Below are positions 10,208 to 18,913 of a DNA stretch of 64,000 nt, piece after piece. Numbering within the stretch: the first letter of the stretch is position 1; each line of letters opens with the position of its first letter. This DNA is from Gemmatimonadaceae bacterium (GTDB taxonomy: Bacteria; Gemmatimonadota; Gemmatimonadetes; Gemmatimonadales; Gemmatimonadaceae). Position numbers and translations under genes: made by a program. The notes beneath the pieces are model-generated. The model searched no databases and was not told the DNA's origin. It saw only the letters and a program-made list of their open reading frames with translations. The stretch is from the NCBI GenBank assembly GCA_020846935.1, contig JADLCY010000002.1, forward strand, positions 124,001-188,000, in the 5' to 3' direction.

Positions 10208-11527
10208 CTACCGGTTGTACTCCGAGAGCCAGTGGAACTGTCGCTCGGTCAGCTGGAAGTGCCGGCGCGTACGGACAAACTCGACAAACACGGAGTCGTC
10301 GCGGATCCGCGCCCACAACCGACCGGTCGCGCTATCGGGCGCGTCGTAGCGCGCCCGAAACATCCATGTGCTGTCGCCGGGGATCGTCGACGTCTTCCAC
10401 AGGGCGAGGGTGCGCGCGGCCGTGTCGGGCCGATACCGGAAGTAGCCGCGACGATAGCGCCGCCAGAAGACGGTGTCCTGCGTCCCGATGCTGCCCGCTC
10501 CGTTGCTGTCGATGATGAGGTCGCGCCAGCGCAGCGAATCGGCCGAGGTGGCGGGGATCGTATCGCCGTTCAGCACGAAGAGCCGCACGTCGTACACGCC
10601 CGCGGGGAACGGCACGGCCGGAACCACCGTCGCGAGCGCCTGCGCGCGCTGGTAGCTCGACCAGAACGGCATCACGAGGATGGAGACGATGAGTGCCGTC
10701 TTGAGGACTCGCCGCGCGATGTGAAAGCGCCGGTCGGTATACGGGGGCTCATACAACGCGGTTGGCGGTGCGGCCTGGTTGAGGGCCAGGAACCCGATGA
10801 GCCGGCGCGCATCGAGCGCAAGCAGGAAACAGCAGGCGAACAGCAGGTGCGACGCGAAGAGTTTCACCGGTACGTCATAGCTCATGTTGATCATGACGAC
10901 GTTGATGAACGCGCCGGCGGCGGCCATGAGGCCAAGCGTGACGGTACGACGCGGAAGCAGCAGGAGGCCCGCGACGGTCTCGGCGATCCCGGAGAAGACC
11001 TGATACTTCGTGGAGTAGCCGATGAACAGCCACGACAACCGCATGGGCAGGAAGTCGCCGAGCGGGGTGGCCAGCTGACTCAGTGTGGGGAACGGCATCT
11101 GCAGGGCAAAGACCTTGATGATGCCATAGCTGAGCGCAAACATCGCGATGTAGTAGCGAGTGACCGTGCGCAGCCAGTAGCTCGCCTTCGGGTAGGCCGC
11201 GCGCCGACGATCAACGACGCTCCAGACGAAGGCGCCGACGACCGCTGCCGCGAGATAGAGCCAGAGCTGCGCCCATGACCACGAGGTATCGCCGGAACCG
11301 TTAGGCAGTACGAGCGGCTCGCGCACGTGCCAGAGGCTCCGGTTGGAGATCTGGACGGCCTGGTTGACGCCGGCCTGGTACACCTCCGCGATGAACGAGA
11401 GTCCGGGCACACGCGCCAGCCAGTTCCACGGCGCGATCTGCAGCCCGAGGTAGATGAAGGCAAAGCGGAACGCGACGCGCTGCCAGAGTGGCCAGCGCGC
11501 GTCGGCCGGCGTGACGGGAGCGCTCAC
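10208..11527 (-). CDS. DoxX-like multi-pass membrane protein with C-terminal soluble domain
   Basis: This 439-residue protein has about seven hydrophobic segments in its first 300 residues. One (YQVFSGIAETVAGLLLLPRR, about 175-195) has the typical DoxX pattern, followed by TLGLMAAAGAFINVVMIN. The last 130 residues (from about RAQALATV) are polar, rich in beta-strand and Trp/Arg residues, and probably extracytoplasmic. DoxX-family proteins are linked to thiol or respiratory redox chemistry, but the fold is broad and no cofactor motif is visible. The gene stands alone between a creatininase relative and a BIG2-LVIVD protein. Confidence 0.75.
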   Translation of the reverse strand: MSAPVTPADARWPLWQRVAFRFAFIYLGLQIAPWNWLARVPGLSFIAEVYQAGVNQAVQISNRSLWHVREPLVLPNGSGDTSWSWAQLWLYLAAAVVGAFVWSVVDRRRAAYPKASYWLRTVTRYYIAMFALSYGIIKVFALQMPFPTLSQLATPLGDFLPMRLSWLFIGYSTKYQVFSGIAETVAGLLLLPRRTVTLGLMAAAGAFINVVMINMSYDVPVKLFASHLLFACCFLLALDARRLIGFLALNQAAPPTALYEPPYTDRRFHIARRVLKTALIVSILVMPFWSSYQRAQALATVVPAVPFPAGVYDVRLFVLNGDTIPATSADSLRWRDLIIDSNGAGSIGTQDTVFWRRYRRGYFRYRPDTAARTLALWKTSTIPGDSTWMFRARYDAPDSATGRLWARIRDDSVFVEFVRTRRHFQLTERQFHWLSEYNR

Positions 11528-11606
11528 CTCGATGCGGGCGATCCGGGCCCCACGATCGCGAGCGCTGCGGCGACCGTCATCGAGGCGTTCCCTGCGTCCT
11601 CGATGC

Positions 11607-13619
11607 TCACGGGACCACTTGCGGCCTGGGCTCCATCTTCACGATCCAGAGCCCCGAGTTCATGTCGTTGAGAAAGATCAGGTTGTTCTTGACCACCACG
11701 CCCCAGGTCATCGTGGCGTTGGGGATCTTGCCCTGTGGGCTCTGCGGCTGGAAATGCGAGATCTCGCGCCCCTGCTCCTGCAGGTCGCCGCGCAACTCGC
11801 CCGAGATGTCGAAGGCGTGGAAACCGGAGTTGTACGCGCCCATGTAGAGCGTGTCCCCCGCAACCCAGATGTTGTGCACGCCGCCGAACTCCGGCTCATA
11901 GTGCGCGACGCTCCTGGGGTGCTCGATGTCGGACACGTCGATCACCTGCAGGCGCCCGTAGGCGCGACCCACGCGTCCCCCGAGCGCCGCCTGGACTTCC
12001 TCGGGGTCAAAGACTTCGTCGGCGATGAACACGTAGTTCCGATGTCGCCAGGCGGTGTGCGTTCCGCGGATGTAGCCGGCGCCGGCCTCCGTCTCCACGC
12101 GCGTTCGATAGAGCGCGTCGAGGTCGTATTTGTACTGTGACACGAGGACGGGCTTCGACGGCGTGCCGCCCCTGATGCCGTTGCCGACATCCAGGATCAC
12201 GAGGCCGTCGTTCCACCAGCTGCCATAGAGCAGCCCATTCTGAACATCGACGTCGTGCAGCGTCCGGCCGGCAGTGCTGTTCGCCGGGCGTGGCGTGGCC
12301 CAGCGCGAGACCTCGCGCGGCTTCGACGGATCGTCGATGTTGATCACGTGCACCGCACCGGTGCCGTCATTCGTGATGTAGACATGGCGCCCGTACTTCG
12401 GGTCCGTGTAGATGAAAGCCGAGTGGACGCCGGCCGTGACGTCTTCGGTGAAGTCGGCCACCTTCTTCGGCCGCAGCGGGTCGGCGAGCGTCATGACGAC
12501 GATGCCGTTGCGCCGGTTGTCCGCGCCTTCTCTCGTGAACACCAGCACCTCGCCCTTCTCGTCGGTCATGATGTCGTTCACGATCCGGAAGTTCTCGACG
12601 ACGGAGTCGGCGATGGCCGGCTTGGCGGGATCGCTGAGGTCGATCGTGTAGAATCGATCGCCACCCGCGTGTGTGCCGAGGTACGCCACCTTGCCGTTGG
12701 GGTGTACCCACACCTCGGAGGTGACGAACGCCGAACGCAGCACCGAGCCCACGACGCTCGTCTTGCGGCGCACGTTGCGATCGGTGAGGCTCACCGGCGC
12801 GTCCGCGCTCAGGCGACCGAAGTTGGCAGTCACCAGATAGTTGCCCGGTGTGTAGCCCACAAAGGCGCCATCGTTCGTGATCTCGCCTCTGCCTGGCGAC
12901 ATCGTCCAGCTGGGCACCAGGCCGTCGATCACCCGGCCCGCGGCATCCTTTACCTCCACACGAAACCGCAACACGTCGCCCTGCCGCGCGCTTGCGGTGG
13001 CCGGCATCACGGTCACGGTACCGCCGACAACACCCACCACGGTCAGCTCGAGCGTGGACGTGGCTCGGCCCGCGACCGCGGTGAGCGTGGCCCGACCGGG
13101 CGCGACCGCCACCACCAGGCCGCGCTCGTCGACACGCACTACGTTAGGCGCCGACGACCGCCACGTGACGCGATCGCTCGCTGAGTCCCCGTCGACCGAA
13201 CGGGCGAGGGCGGAGAGCTGCAGGCGCTGACCGGCCAGCATGCGACCCGGTCGCGGCGAGAGCGCCACCGTCGCGGCCGGCCCGGAGACCATGTGGACTT
13301 CGACACGAGCGGTCACCGGCCGTGCGCCGGGAACCAGCGCCGACACCACCACCGGGATCTTGCCGACGGCACCCGATGTGACGAGGCCCGTGCTGTCGAC
13401 CGATCCCTCGAAGTTGCCGGCCGCGGCAAAGAAACGGAGGCGCGCGTTCGGCACGACCGCGCCACTCGCGTCGATGAGGCGTGCGGTGAGGCGCATCGTG
13501 TCTTTGGCCACCATCCGCGGCGTGGCAGGCGTGATCACGATGCGCGGCCCCTGCTGCGCGGCGGCCGCGGCGGGTGTGACGAGAACCGCGGCGAAAGCAA
13601 GACGTTTGATGCAGGTCAC
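11607..13619 (-). CDS. Secreted BIG2/LVIVD-repeat protein
   Basis: I use the GTG at 13619, which puts a signal peptide (RLAFAAVLVTPAAAAAQQ) at the N-terminus of a 670-residue protein; the open frame to 13781 adds only Arg/Pro-rich residues. Residues about 20-310 form three or four Ig-like BIG2-type modules, for example PNVVRVDERGLVVAVAPGRA. Residues about 320-660 are LVIVD propeller repeats: FYTIDLSDPAKPAIAD, VHVINIDDPSKPREVS, LQVIDVSDIEHPRSVA and FHAFDISGELRG. The propeller resembles that of the lipoprotein at 3910-5928, here on an Ig stalk. A surface-exposed adhesin or scaffold role is plausible but unproven. Confidence 0.8.
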   Translation of the reverse strand: MTCIKRLAFAAVLVTPAAAAAQQGPRIVITPATPRMVAKDTMRLTARLIDASGAVVPNARLRFFAAAGNFEGSVDSTGLVTSGAVGKIPVVVSALVPGARPVTARVEVHMVSGPAATVALSPRPGRMLAGQRLQLSALARSVDGDSASDRVTWRSSAPNVVRVDERGLVVAVAPGRATLTAVAGRATSTLELTVVGVVGGTVTVMPATASARQGDVLRFRVEVKDAAGRVIDGLVPSWTMSPGRGEITNDGAFVGYTPGNYLVTANFGRLSADAPVSLTDRNVRRKTSVVGSVLRSAFVTSEVWVHPNGKVAYLGTHAGGDRFYTIDLSDPAKPAIADSVVENFRIVNDIMTDEKGEVLVFTREGADNRRNGIVVMTLADPLRPKKVADFTEDVTAGVHSAFIYTDPKYGRHVYITNDGTGAVHVINIDDPSKPREVSRWATPRPANSTAGRTLHDVDVQNGLLYGSWWNDGLVILDVGNGIRGGTPSKPVLVSQYKYDLDALYRTRVETEAGAGYIRGTHTAWRHRNYVFIADEVFDPEEVQAALGGRVGRAYGRLQVIDVSDIEHPRSVAHYEPEFGGVHNIWVAGDTLYMGAYNSGFHAFDISGELRGDLQEQGREISHFQPQSPQGKIPNATMTWGVVVKNNLIFLNDMNSGLWIVKMEPRPQVVP

Positions 13620-13949
13620 GGAAGGCTGGGCGAGAGTCCCATGAAGGTCGCAGCGCCTTGAAGGGTGGTCAACGTGCCGGATCGACCTCGGCGACAATCT
13701 CCGGTGCCGGGCTCCGAGCCCTTGAGGATCGCTCGGCTGAGGAGCGGGCAGGCAGCGCTGAGAAACGGACCAGCAGCGCAATGGGAGCGGCCCGGCTGCA
13801 TTGAAGGGCGGGTCGGTCGCGCTGACGAGCGAGCCAGCAGCGTATCGGAGCTGGCGGCCGCGCGGAAGAGCGGCCCGTGAGCGCTGAGGCCTGGACCAGA
13901 CTGGGAGCGGGCGATCAAGGGACAGACGATGCTGCCCACACCGCTGTCG
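13620..13949. repeat. Intergenic stretch with degenerate ~64-bp repeats
   Basis: No convincing gene is visible here. CCAGCAGCG recurs at 13770 and 13834 followed by related text (AATGGGAGC and TATCGGAGC), and the segment near 13892 (GGACCAGACTGGGAGCGG) looks like a third, more decayed copy. The spacing suggests an old tandem array of about 64 bases. Promoter elements for the leftward BIG2-LVIVD gene should lie here but I cannot point to them. Confidence 0.35.
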
Positions 13950-15284
13950 TCAGAGACTCCCTCGTCGCTTGAGCAGGGTGTACTGGTCCACGACGGCCCT
14001 GGCGGCACTCGCTGGTGGCACATCGAGCACGAGCACACCGCGGGACCGCATGTCGGCGAGCGCGGATTCGCGCGCCTGGAGCAGCTCTTCGGCGGCGGCG
14101 CGCTCAAAGGCCGCCGCGACGGTCGCGACACGCGTCGTTGCCAGCCGGTCGATCTCGGGATGCCGCAGCGTCACGGCCAGCGGCAGGTGGCGCGGTCGCA
14201 GCGAGCCGACCTGCGCGACCAGCGCATCGCTCGCCGTGCGATCGATGACATCGGTGAACACGACCGTGAGCGCACGCTTGCGGTTGCGCGCGGCGAGCCA
14301 CGCGAACGCGGCGGGATAGTCCGGCTCCACGAGGCGGCCTTCCACGGCCGCGAGGGCCTCCAGCACCTGACGCATCGCGCGGCGGCCGCGCGCGGGTGCG
14401 ACGAACGCCTGGACCGTATCGGCAAACACCAGCAGGCCCACGTTGTCGTCGTGCTCCATGGCCGCATACGCGAGTTGGAGTGCGGCATCGATCACGGCTT
14501 CGAGTCGTGGTCGCCCCTCCGACTCCGCGGTCAGCATGCGGCCGGCGTCGATCGCGATCAGCACATATTGGCGGCGTTCATCCTCGAACTGCCGAGCCAT
14601 CGGCTTGCCGCGCCTCGCCGAGGCCTTCCAGTCGATGGCGCGCGTGTCGTCGCCGGGAACCCACTCGCGCAGACTCTCGAACACGCGTCCTTCGCCGAGC
14701 CTGCGCACGTTGCGCAGGCCGCTCTCACGCCGGCGCATCGCCTGCGTGGGAAGGGCTCGCAGCGCCACGTCCTGCAGACTGGGGAACACCGTCGCTTGCC
14801 AGGGGAGTGCACGCTGCGACTGATGCCAGGCCAGACCCCACGGTGAACGTACGCGCAGGTGGAGCGTGCCCTCGCGCGCGTGCCCGCGCCGCACGGGCCG
14901 CACGCTCAGGTCCTCGTGGACCACCGCGCCCGCCGCGATCAGGAGCCGCCGCTCGCCTCCCGCCACCGCGCCGCCGAGGGCCACGAATGCTGATGGCAGC
15001 GTCTCCCGCACGCGCAGCTCAACGCGATCGGCGCCACGGTTCGTCCAGCGGTATCGCACCGGCAACGCACGACCTGCCGAAAATGCCGGTGGTGCGTCGC
15101 GCTCCACCGCGACCTGCTCCGTGCGACGGCCCGCACCGCGCCACGCATCGACAGCGAGCGCTGCCAGCCAGGCGGCATCGAGACCAAGCAGGAGCAGCGC
15201 GGCTGGCTGCCACACGAAGGCCAGCGGCGCGACGAGCGCGAGGCCGGCCGCAACCGCGAACCAGGTGCGCGAAGGAACGATCAC
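13950..15284 (-). CDS. DUF58 protein of the MoxR operon
   Basis: The 444-residue protein begins with two hydrophobic segments and continues into the DUF58 domain, whose hallmark is GRVFESLREWVPGDDTRAIDWKASARRG (about residues 195-222). A von Willebrand A-like half follows: VLIAIDAGRM in place of the MIDAS DxSxS, and VVFTDV later. DUF58 proteins partner MoxR AAA ATPases in chaperone-like maturation of envelope or metal proteins. Start and stop overlap the neighbours by ATGA. It is the last gene of a five-gene operon. Confidence 0.87.
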   Translation of the reverse strand: MIVPSRTWFAVAAGLALVAPLAFVWQPAALLLLGLDAAWLAALAVDAWRGAGRRTEQVAVERDAPPAFSAGRALPVRYRWTNRGADRVELRVRETLPSAFVALGGAVAGGERRLLIAAGAVVHEDLSVRPVRRGHAREGTLHLRVRSPWGLAWHQSQRALPWQATVFPSLQDVALRALPTQAMRRRESGLRNVRRLGEGRVFESLREWVPGDDTRAIDWKASARRGKPMARQFEDERRQYVLIAIDAGRMLTAESEGRPRLEAVIDAALQLAYAAMEHDDNVGLLVFADTVQAFVAPARGRRAMRQVLEALAAVEGRLVEPDYPAAFAWLAARNRKRALTVVFTDVIDRTASDALVAQVGSLRPRHLPLAVTLRHPEIDRLATTRVATVAAAFERAAAEELLQARESALADMRSRGVLVLDVPPASAARAVVDQYTLLKRRGSL

Positions 15285-16246
15285 CCGCGTGGCGCCTCCA
15301 CCCGTTCCACCAGCGCCGCGATCGCTGCATCGGCCGTGACGCCTTCGAGTTCCAGCTCGGGCGCGACCTGGATGCGATGGCGAAGCACCGCCGGCGCCAG
15401 CGACTTGACGTCGTCAGGCACGACGTACGAGCGCCCATCGAGCACTGCCGCGGCCTGCGCCAGCCCGAGCAGCGCCACCGATGCCCGAGGGGAAGCGCCA
15501 AGCGTGATGGTCGGCGCCTCTCGGGTCATGCGGACCAGGGCCGTGATGTAGGCGACGAGGGTGGGCTCCACGCGCACGCGGCGGATCGCGGCGCGCACGG
15601 CTTCGAGGCCGGCAAGGTCAGTCACGGGGCTCACGCCGAAACTCGCCGAATCCGACGAGTCAAATCCGTCAAGCACGCGAGCGAGGAGCCCTTGCTCCGC
15701 CTCGGCAGAGGGATAGGGAAGGAGCACCTTCACCAGGAAACGGTCCAGCTCCGCCTCTGGCAACGGGTAGGTTCCCTCGAACTCGATGGGGTTCTGCGTG
15801 GCAAACACGGTAAAGCCGGGGCTCAGCTCATGCGTCTCACCGTCGACGGTGACGCTGCGCTCCTGCATGGCTTCCAGCATCGCGGCCTGCGTCTTGGCCG
15901 GTGCGCGGTTGATCTCGTCGCCAAGCACGAGGTCCGAGAAGAGCGGCCCCGGTCGAAAGCTGAACGAGCCGGCGCCCATGAGGAGACTCACGCCGGTGAT
16001 GTCGGACGGCATCAGGTCGGGCGTGAACTGGATGCGGCGGAAGCGGAGGCCCAACGACGCGGCCAGCGCGCGCACGAGCAGCGTCTTTGCCGTGCCGGGC
16101 GGCCCCTCGAGCAGCACGTGCCCCCGCGCGAAGAGCGCCAGCAGGGCCTCGCGGATCGCCGCGTCCTGGCCAAGGACCACGCGGCCGACCTGCTCCACCA
16201 CCTGTTGTGCGCGCTCGGCCACGGCGCGCACCTCGTCATCGGTCAT
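15281..16246 (-). CDS. MoxR-family AAA+ ATPase
   Basis: I start at 16246, where ATGA overlaps the stop of the DUF4350 gene; the 53 residues upstream in frame are low-complexity. The 321-residue protein has Walker A GPPGTAKT (about residues 48-55), Walker B LVLGDEINRA, the MoxR motif KTQAAMLEAMQE and sensor-1 FATQNPIEFEGTYPLPEAE. The C-terminal lid contains GASPRASVALL. MoxR ATPases act with DUF58/VWA proteins to assemble or activate protein complexes. The gene order MoxR-DUF58-DUF4350-DUF4129 is the widespread form of this system. Confidence 0.93.
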   Translation of the reverse strand: MTDDEVRAVAERAQQVVEQVGRVVLGQDAAIREALLALFARGHVLLEGPPGTAKTLLVRALAASLGLRFRRIQFTPDLMPSDITGVSLLMGAGSFSFRPGPLFSDLVLGDEINRAPAKTQAAMLEAMQERSVTVDGETHELSPGFTVFATQNPIEFEGTYPLPEAELDRFLVKVLLPYPSAEAEQGLLARVLDGFDSSDSASFGVSPVTDLAGLEAVRAAIRRVRVEPTLVAYITALVRMTREAPTITLGASPRASVALLGLAQAAAVLDGRSYVVPDDVKSLAPAVLRHRIQVAPELELEGVTADAAIAALVERVEAPRG

Positions 16247-17448
16247 CGGTGCAATGCGTCCCACACGTCCTCCACGGCGTTGGCCGCCCCGCGGACGGCG
16301 ATGTCGGGTTGTCCGGGTCTGGCGTAGTCCACCAGGCGTGCGGCGCGGCGTCGTGCCTCGGCGTCCGGCGCGCGCGCGACGAGGACTTCCACGAATGGAA
16401 GCCACGCCGCCCGCCCTGCTCCTGCACGCCGGCGGTCGCCTCCACCGGCGGCAAGCCGTCGTTGGAGTCCCCGGACCAGCGCGCCGATCGCCACGTCATG
16501 GCCATTCGATGCCGACAGTGCGGTGGCGAGCGCCCGCACGTGTTCGAGCGGCGAGCGCCGCTCGCGGGCGATGCGCCGCCGCACCGGCCCAAAGCGTACC
16601 GACCCGGCCACCCAGGCCAGAAAAGCGACGATTGACACCTGCCACATGGCCCAACCCCACGGACTGCGCCGCGTCCAGGCCATCGCCGAGCGCCACATCG
16701 AACCGCCGGGGCCCACGTGATGGAACTCGTCGAAGATGACGCGACGGCTGCGCGCGACGAGTGCCCCGATCACGACCTCTGGTGCCCCGGGCACGCCGAG
16801 TCCGCGCGTTCCGATCACGCCCGCATCGGAGAGCACGAGGATCGACCCTTCGGCATCCTCCACCTCGAGGCGAACGAGCACCGGAAGATTGCGCGTCGTC
16901 CGCAGCAGCACCTCCTGGCTCGTGATCGCGATGTCGGGACAGGTTGGTGCAGCAGTAAACGGATCGCGCTTCCGGCGACCGGTCGTGTCGACGGTGAGGG
17001 TCGTGATGACGCCGGGGCCCGGCCTGCCGTCCGCGCCCACGAGCCGCGCCGAGTCGAGGATGGCGGAATCGAAGGCAAACCCGAGACAGCGCACGAGCGG
17101 CAGCGTCGCGGGACCGGCCAGGAACAGGTTGGCACCCCTCCCCGGCATTCCGATCAACGTGCTGACATCGTGCGCGACCGACATCGGCGGATTGATGACA
17201 GCGACCGTCGACCCGTCGAGGGCCGTGTCAGGGATCAGCGACAGCCGATCGCGCCAGCGCGTCACGTCGCCGCCGGCGGCGACGATCACCTCGGCCAGGG
17301 CGCGCGTTCCGTTGGGTCCGTTCGACAGGCTCGACGAGCGCGTGTCGGAGGTGAGGCCGCGCGATCGGTCCCGGCCGGCGGCCAGCGCCACGAGCATCAC
17401 CGCCACGAACGCGGCGCCGGCGAGCGCGAGTTCAGTGCGAGGCCGCAT
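16243..17448 (-). CDS. DUF4350-domain membrane protein
   Basis: This 401-residue protein starts with one transmembrane helix (ALAGAAFVAVMLVALAAG). A DUF4350 domain follows: the N-terminal SSSLSNGPNGTRALAEVIVAAGGDVTRWRD and VAVINPPMSV are typical of the GIFT/glutamine-amidotransferase-like fold used by this family. RRVIFDEFHHVG marks the end of the domain. A second membrane helix (MWQVSIVAFLAWVAGSVRFG) leads to a helical cytoplasmic tail. The start overlaps the end of the DUF4129 gene by 17 bases and the stop overlaps moxR by four. Confidence 0.83.
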   Translation of the reverse strand: MRPRTELALAGAAFVAVMLVALAAGRDRSRGLTSDTRSSSLSNGPNGTRALAEVIVAAGGDVTRWRDRLSLIPDTALDGSTVAVINPPMSVAHDVSTLIGMPGRGANLFLAGPATLPLVRCLGFAFDSAILDSARLVGADGRPGPGVITTLTVDTTGRRKRDPFTAAPTCPDIAITSQEVLLRTTRNLPVLVRLEVEDAEGSILVLSDAGVIGTRGLGVPGAPEVVIGALVARSRRVIFDEFHHVGPGGSMWRSAMAWTRRSPWGWAMWQVSIVAFLAWVAGSVRFGPVRRRIARERRSPLEHVRALATALSASNGHDVAIGALVRGLQRRLAAGGGDRRRAGAGRAAWLPFVEVLVARAPDAEARRRAARLVDYARPGQPDIAVRGAANAVEDVWDALHR

Positions 17449-18061
17449 ATCGGTCCGCACTCGCCAGGTCTCGCCAGCGTGCCCACGCTTCGGGCGTGAT
17501 CGCGACGCGCGCATATACGTGCGCGTACAGCGTGGCCACCACGGCCCTCAGGTCGCGACGGGCCTCATCGCCGAGGTCTGCTTCACGCACGTATTCGCTC
17601 GGCGTCTTGCTGGGATGGAAACGTGCCACGCGCCGCGCATCGAGCTCGAGCACAAACCTCAGAAAGTCGGCCTGCATCGCCTCGGCCAGTCGCCCGCTCG
17701 CGGTCAGGCGCTCGACCTCGCGGGCATACCATGCAGCGTCGCGCACAATGGATGATTGCGCCAAGGGCTCGGCGGGCGCGGGTGCGGTTCCCGCGCGCAG
17801 CGTGCGTGCCGCGATCCACATCGCATGCAGCACGATCGCCGCGAGAATCAGCACCATCAGCCACACGAACGCTCGGTAGCCCAATGGATTCGACTCCCGC
17901 AGGCGATCCACCCAATCGAGCAGCGCCCACCACGCGCGCGCCACGGGCGCCCACGCATCACGCGGCGCCCGAGCCTGGTACTCGGGCGCCCGCAGCACCA
18001 CTTCAATCAATGCCCGCAGCGAGTCGGCGGCGACCTCGCGGCTCTGGACGAGTCCCGTCAC
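17432..18061 (-). CDS. DUF4129-domain membrane protein
   Basis: The open frame extends far upstream, but that part shadows the neighbouring gene. GTG at 18061 overlaps that gene's TGA (GTGA) and yields a 209-residue protein. One transmembrane helix (AFVWLMVLILAAIVLHAMWIA) precedes a cytoplasmic C-terminal DUF4129 domain: AWYAREVERLTASGRLAEAMQADFLRFV, with a small helical end. In homologous clusters this protein is the membrane partner of the MoxR/DUF58 pair. Its precise action is unknown. Confidence 0.8.
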   Translation of the reverse strand: MTGLVQSREVAADSLRALIEVVLRAPEYQARAPRDAWAPVARAWWALLDWVDRLRESNPLGYRAFVWLMVLILAAIVLHAMWIAARTLRAGTAPAPAEPLAQSSIVRDAAWYAREVERLTASGRLAEAMQADFLRFVLELDARRVARFHPSKTPSEYVREADLGDEARRDLRAVVATLYAHVYARVAITPEAWARWRDLASADRYAASH

Positions 18062-18819
18062 GTCGTGCCCAGCGACGCTGACAGCATCTCGAGGTCGTAC
18101 GCTTCCTTGCGCACCCGCAGGTCGTAGTAGAGTAGCGTGGCCAGCACGTAGAGAAACGGATAGGCAAGCACCTGCAGCACCGAGATCACCAGGAACGCCA
18201 TGACGCCCATCGTCCCCACGCTCGTGTTGCCCGCTGCCGCCACGGTGAAGGCGCCGAGCGCGATGCCGGGGAGCATGATGAGCAGGAAGGCGACGAGGTA
18301 CGCGAGGAAGATCTTCCCGCGGTGGCCCCTGGTCAGGTGGAACGATCGCCGCATGCCCGCCGTGCCGGATACCTGGTTCTCGAGCACAATGGCAGGCGCG
18401 GTGACCGCGAGACCACAGAGGACGATGATGCCTGGAACGATCAGGAGCAGGAATCCGATCACGTAGAGCAGGCCGGACGCAAACGCCGAGGCGATGAGGC
18501 GCCCGACGAAGGGCTGTGCCCGCTGAAAGGCATCGCTCGGCGTGATCGAGCCTCCGAGGTAGGCTTCGGCCACCATGAACGTGGACGTTGCGATACCGAG
18601 CTGGCCCAGCACGATCGACGCGAGCATCGCGACAAACCAGGCAAAGGGATGCTCGAGCATACCGCCGCCGGCCTCGACGTAGAGACTGAGCGCGAGCGGG
18701 ATCGCTTGCGTGGCAAGGGCCACGAACACCAGCGGAACGAGCTGTCGACGATAGAGACTGAAGGAGGCGTCGAGCAGGTCGCCAAGCGACATGGGCCGCA
18801 GCGTCATCGCGAGTTGCAT
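18058..18819 (-). CDS. Six-helix membrane protein (glycerophosphoryl diester phosphodiesterase membrane-domain-like)
   Basis: I choose ATG 18819 among three close Met codons. The 253-residue product has a short soluble start (PMSLGDLLDASFSLYRRQ) and about six transmembrane segments. The opening 'LRPMSLGDLLDASFSLYRR' and the central 'GMRRSFHLTRGHRGKIFLAYL' are shared by the family resembling the membrane domain of bacterial glycerophosphoryl diester phosphodiesterases, without the catalytic domain. It leads the MoxR-DUF58 operon and diverges from the RDD-SpoIIM gene, so the two probably share a promoter region and process. Confidence 0.75.
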   Translation of the reverse strand: MQLAMTLRPMSLGDLLDASFSLYRRQLVPLVFVALATQAIPLALSLYVEAGGGMLEHPFAWFVAMLASIVLGQLGIATSTFMVAEAYLGGSITPSDAFQRAQPFVGRLIASAFASGLLYVIGFLLLIVPGIIVLCGLAVTAPAIVLENQVSGTAGMRRSFHLTRGHRGKIFLAYLVAFLLIMLPGIALGAFTVAAAGNTSVGTMGVMAFLVISVLQVLAYPFLYVLATLLYYDLRVRKEAYDLEMLSASLGTT

Positions 18820-18913
18820 CCGTGCCCTCGTGGTGTTTGTGTGACAGGACTCCAATTCTCACCGGTCCCGCACACAACGGAAGGGTGAGGCGAACCAGCC
18901 ACCCCGGGCTCGC

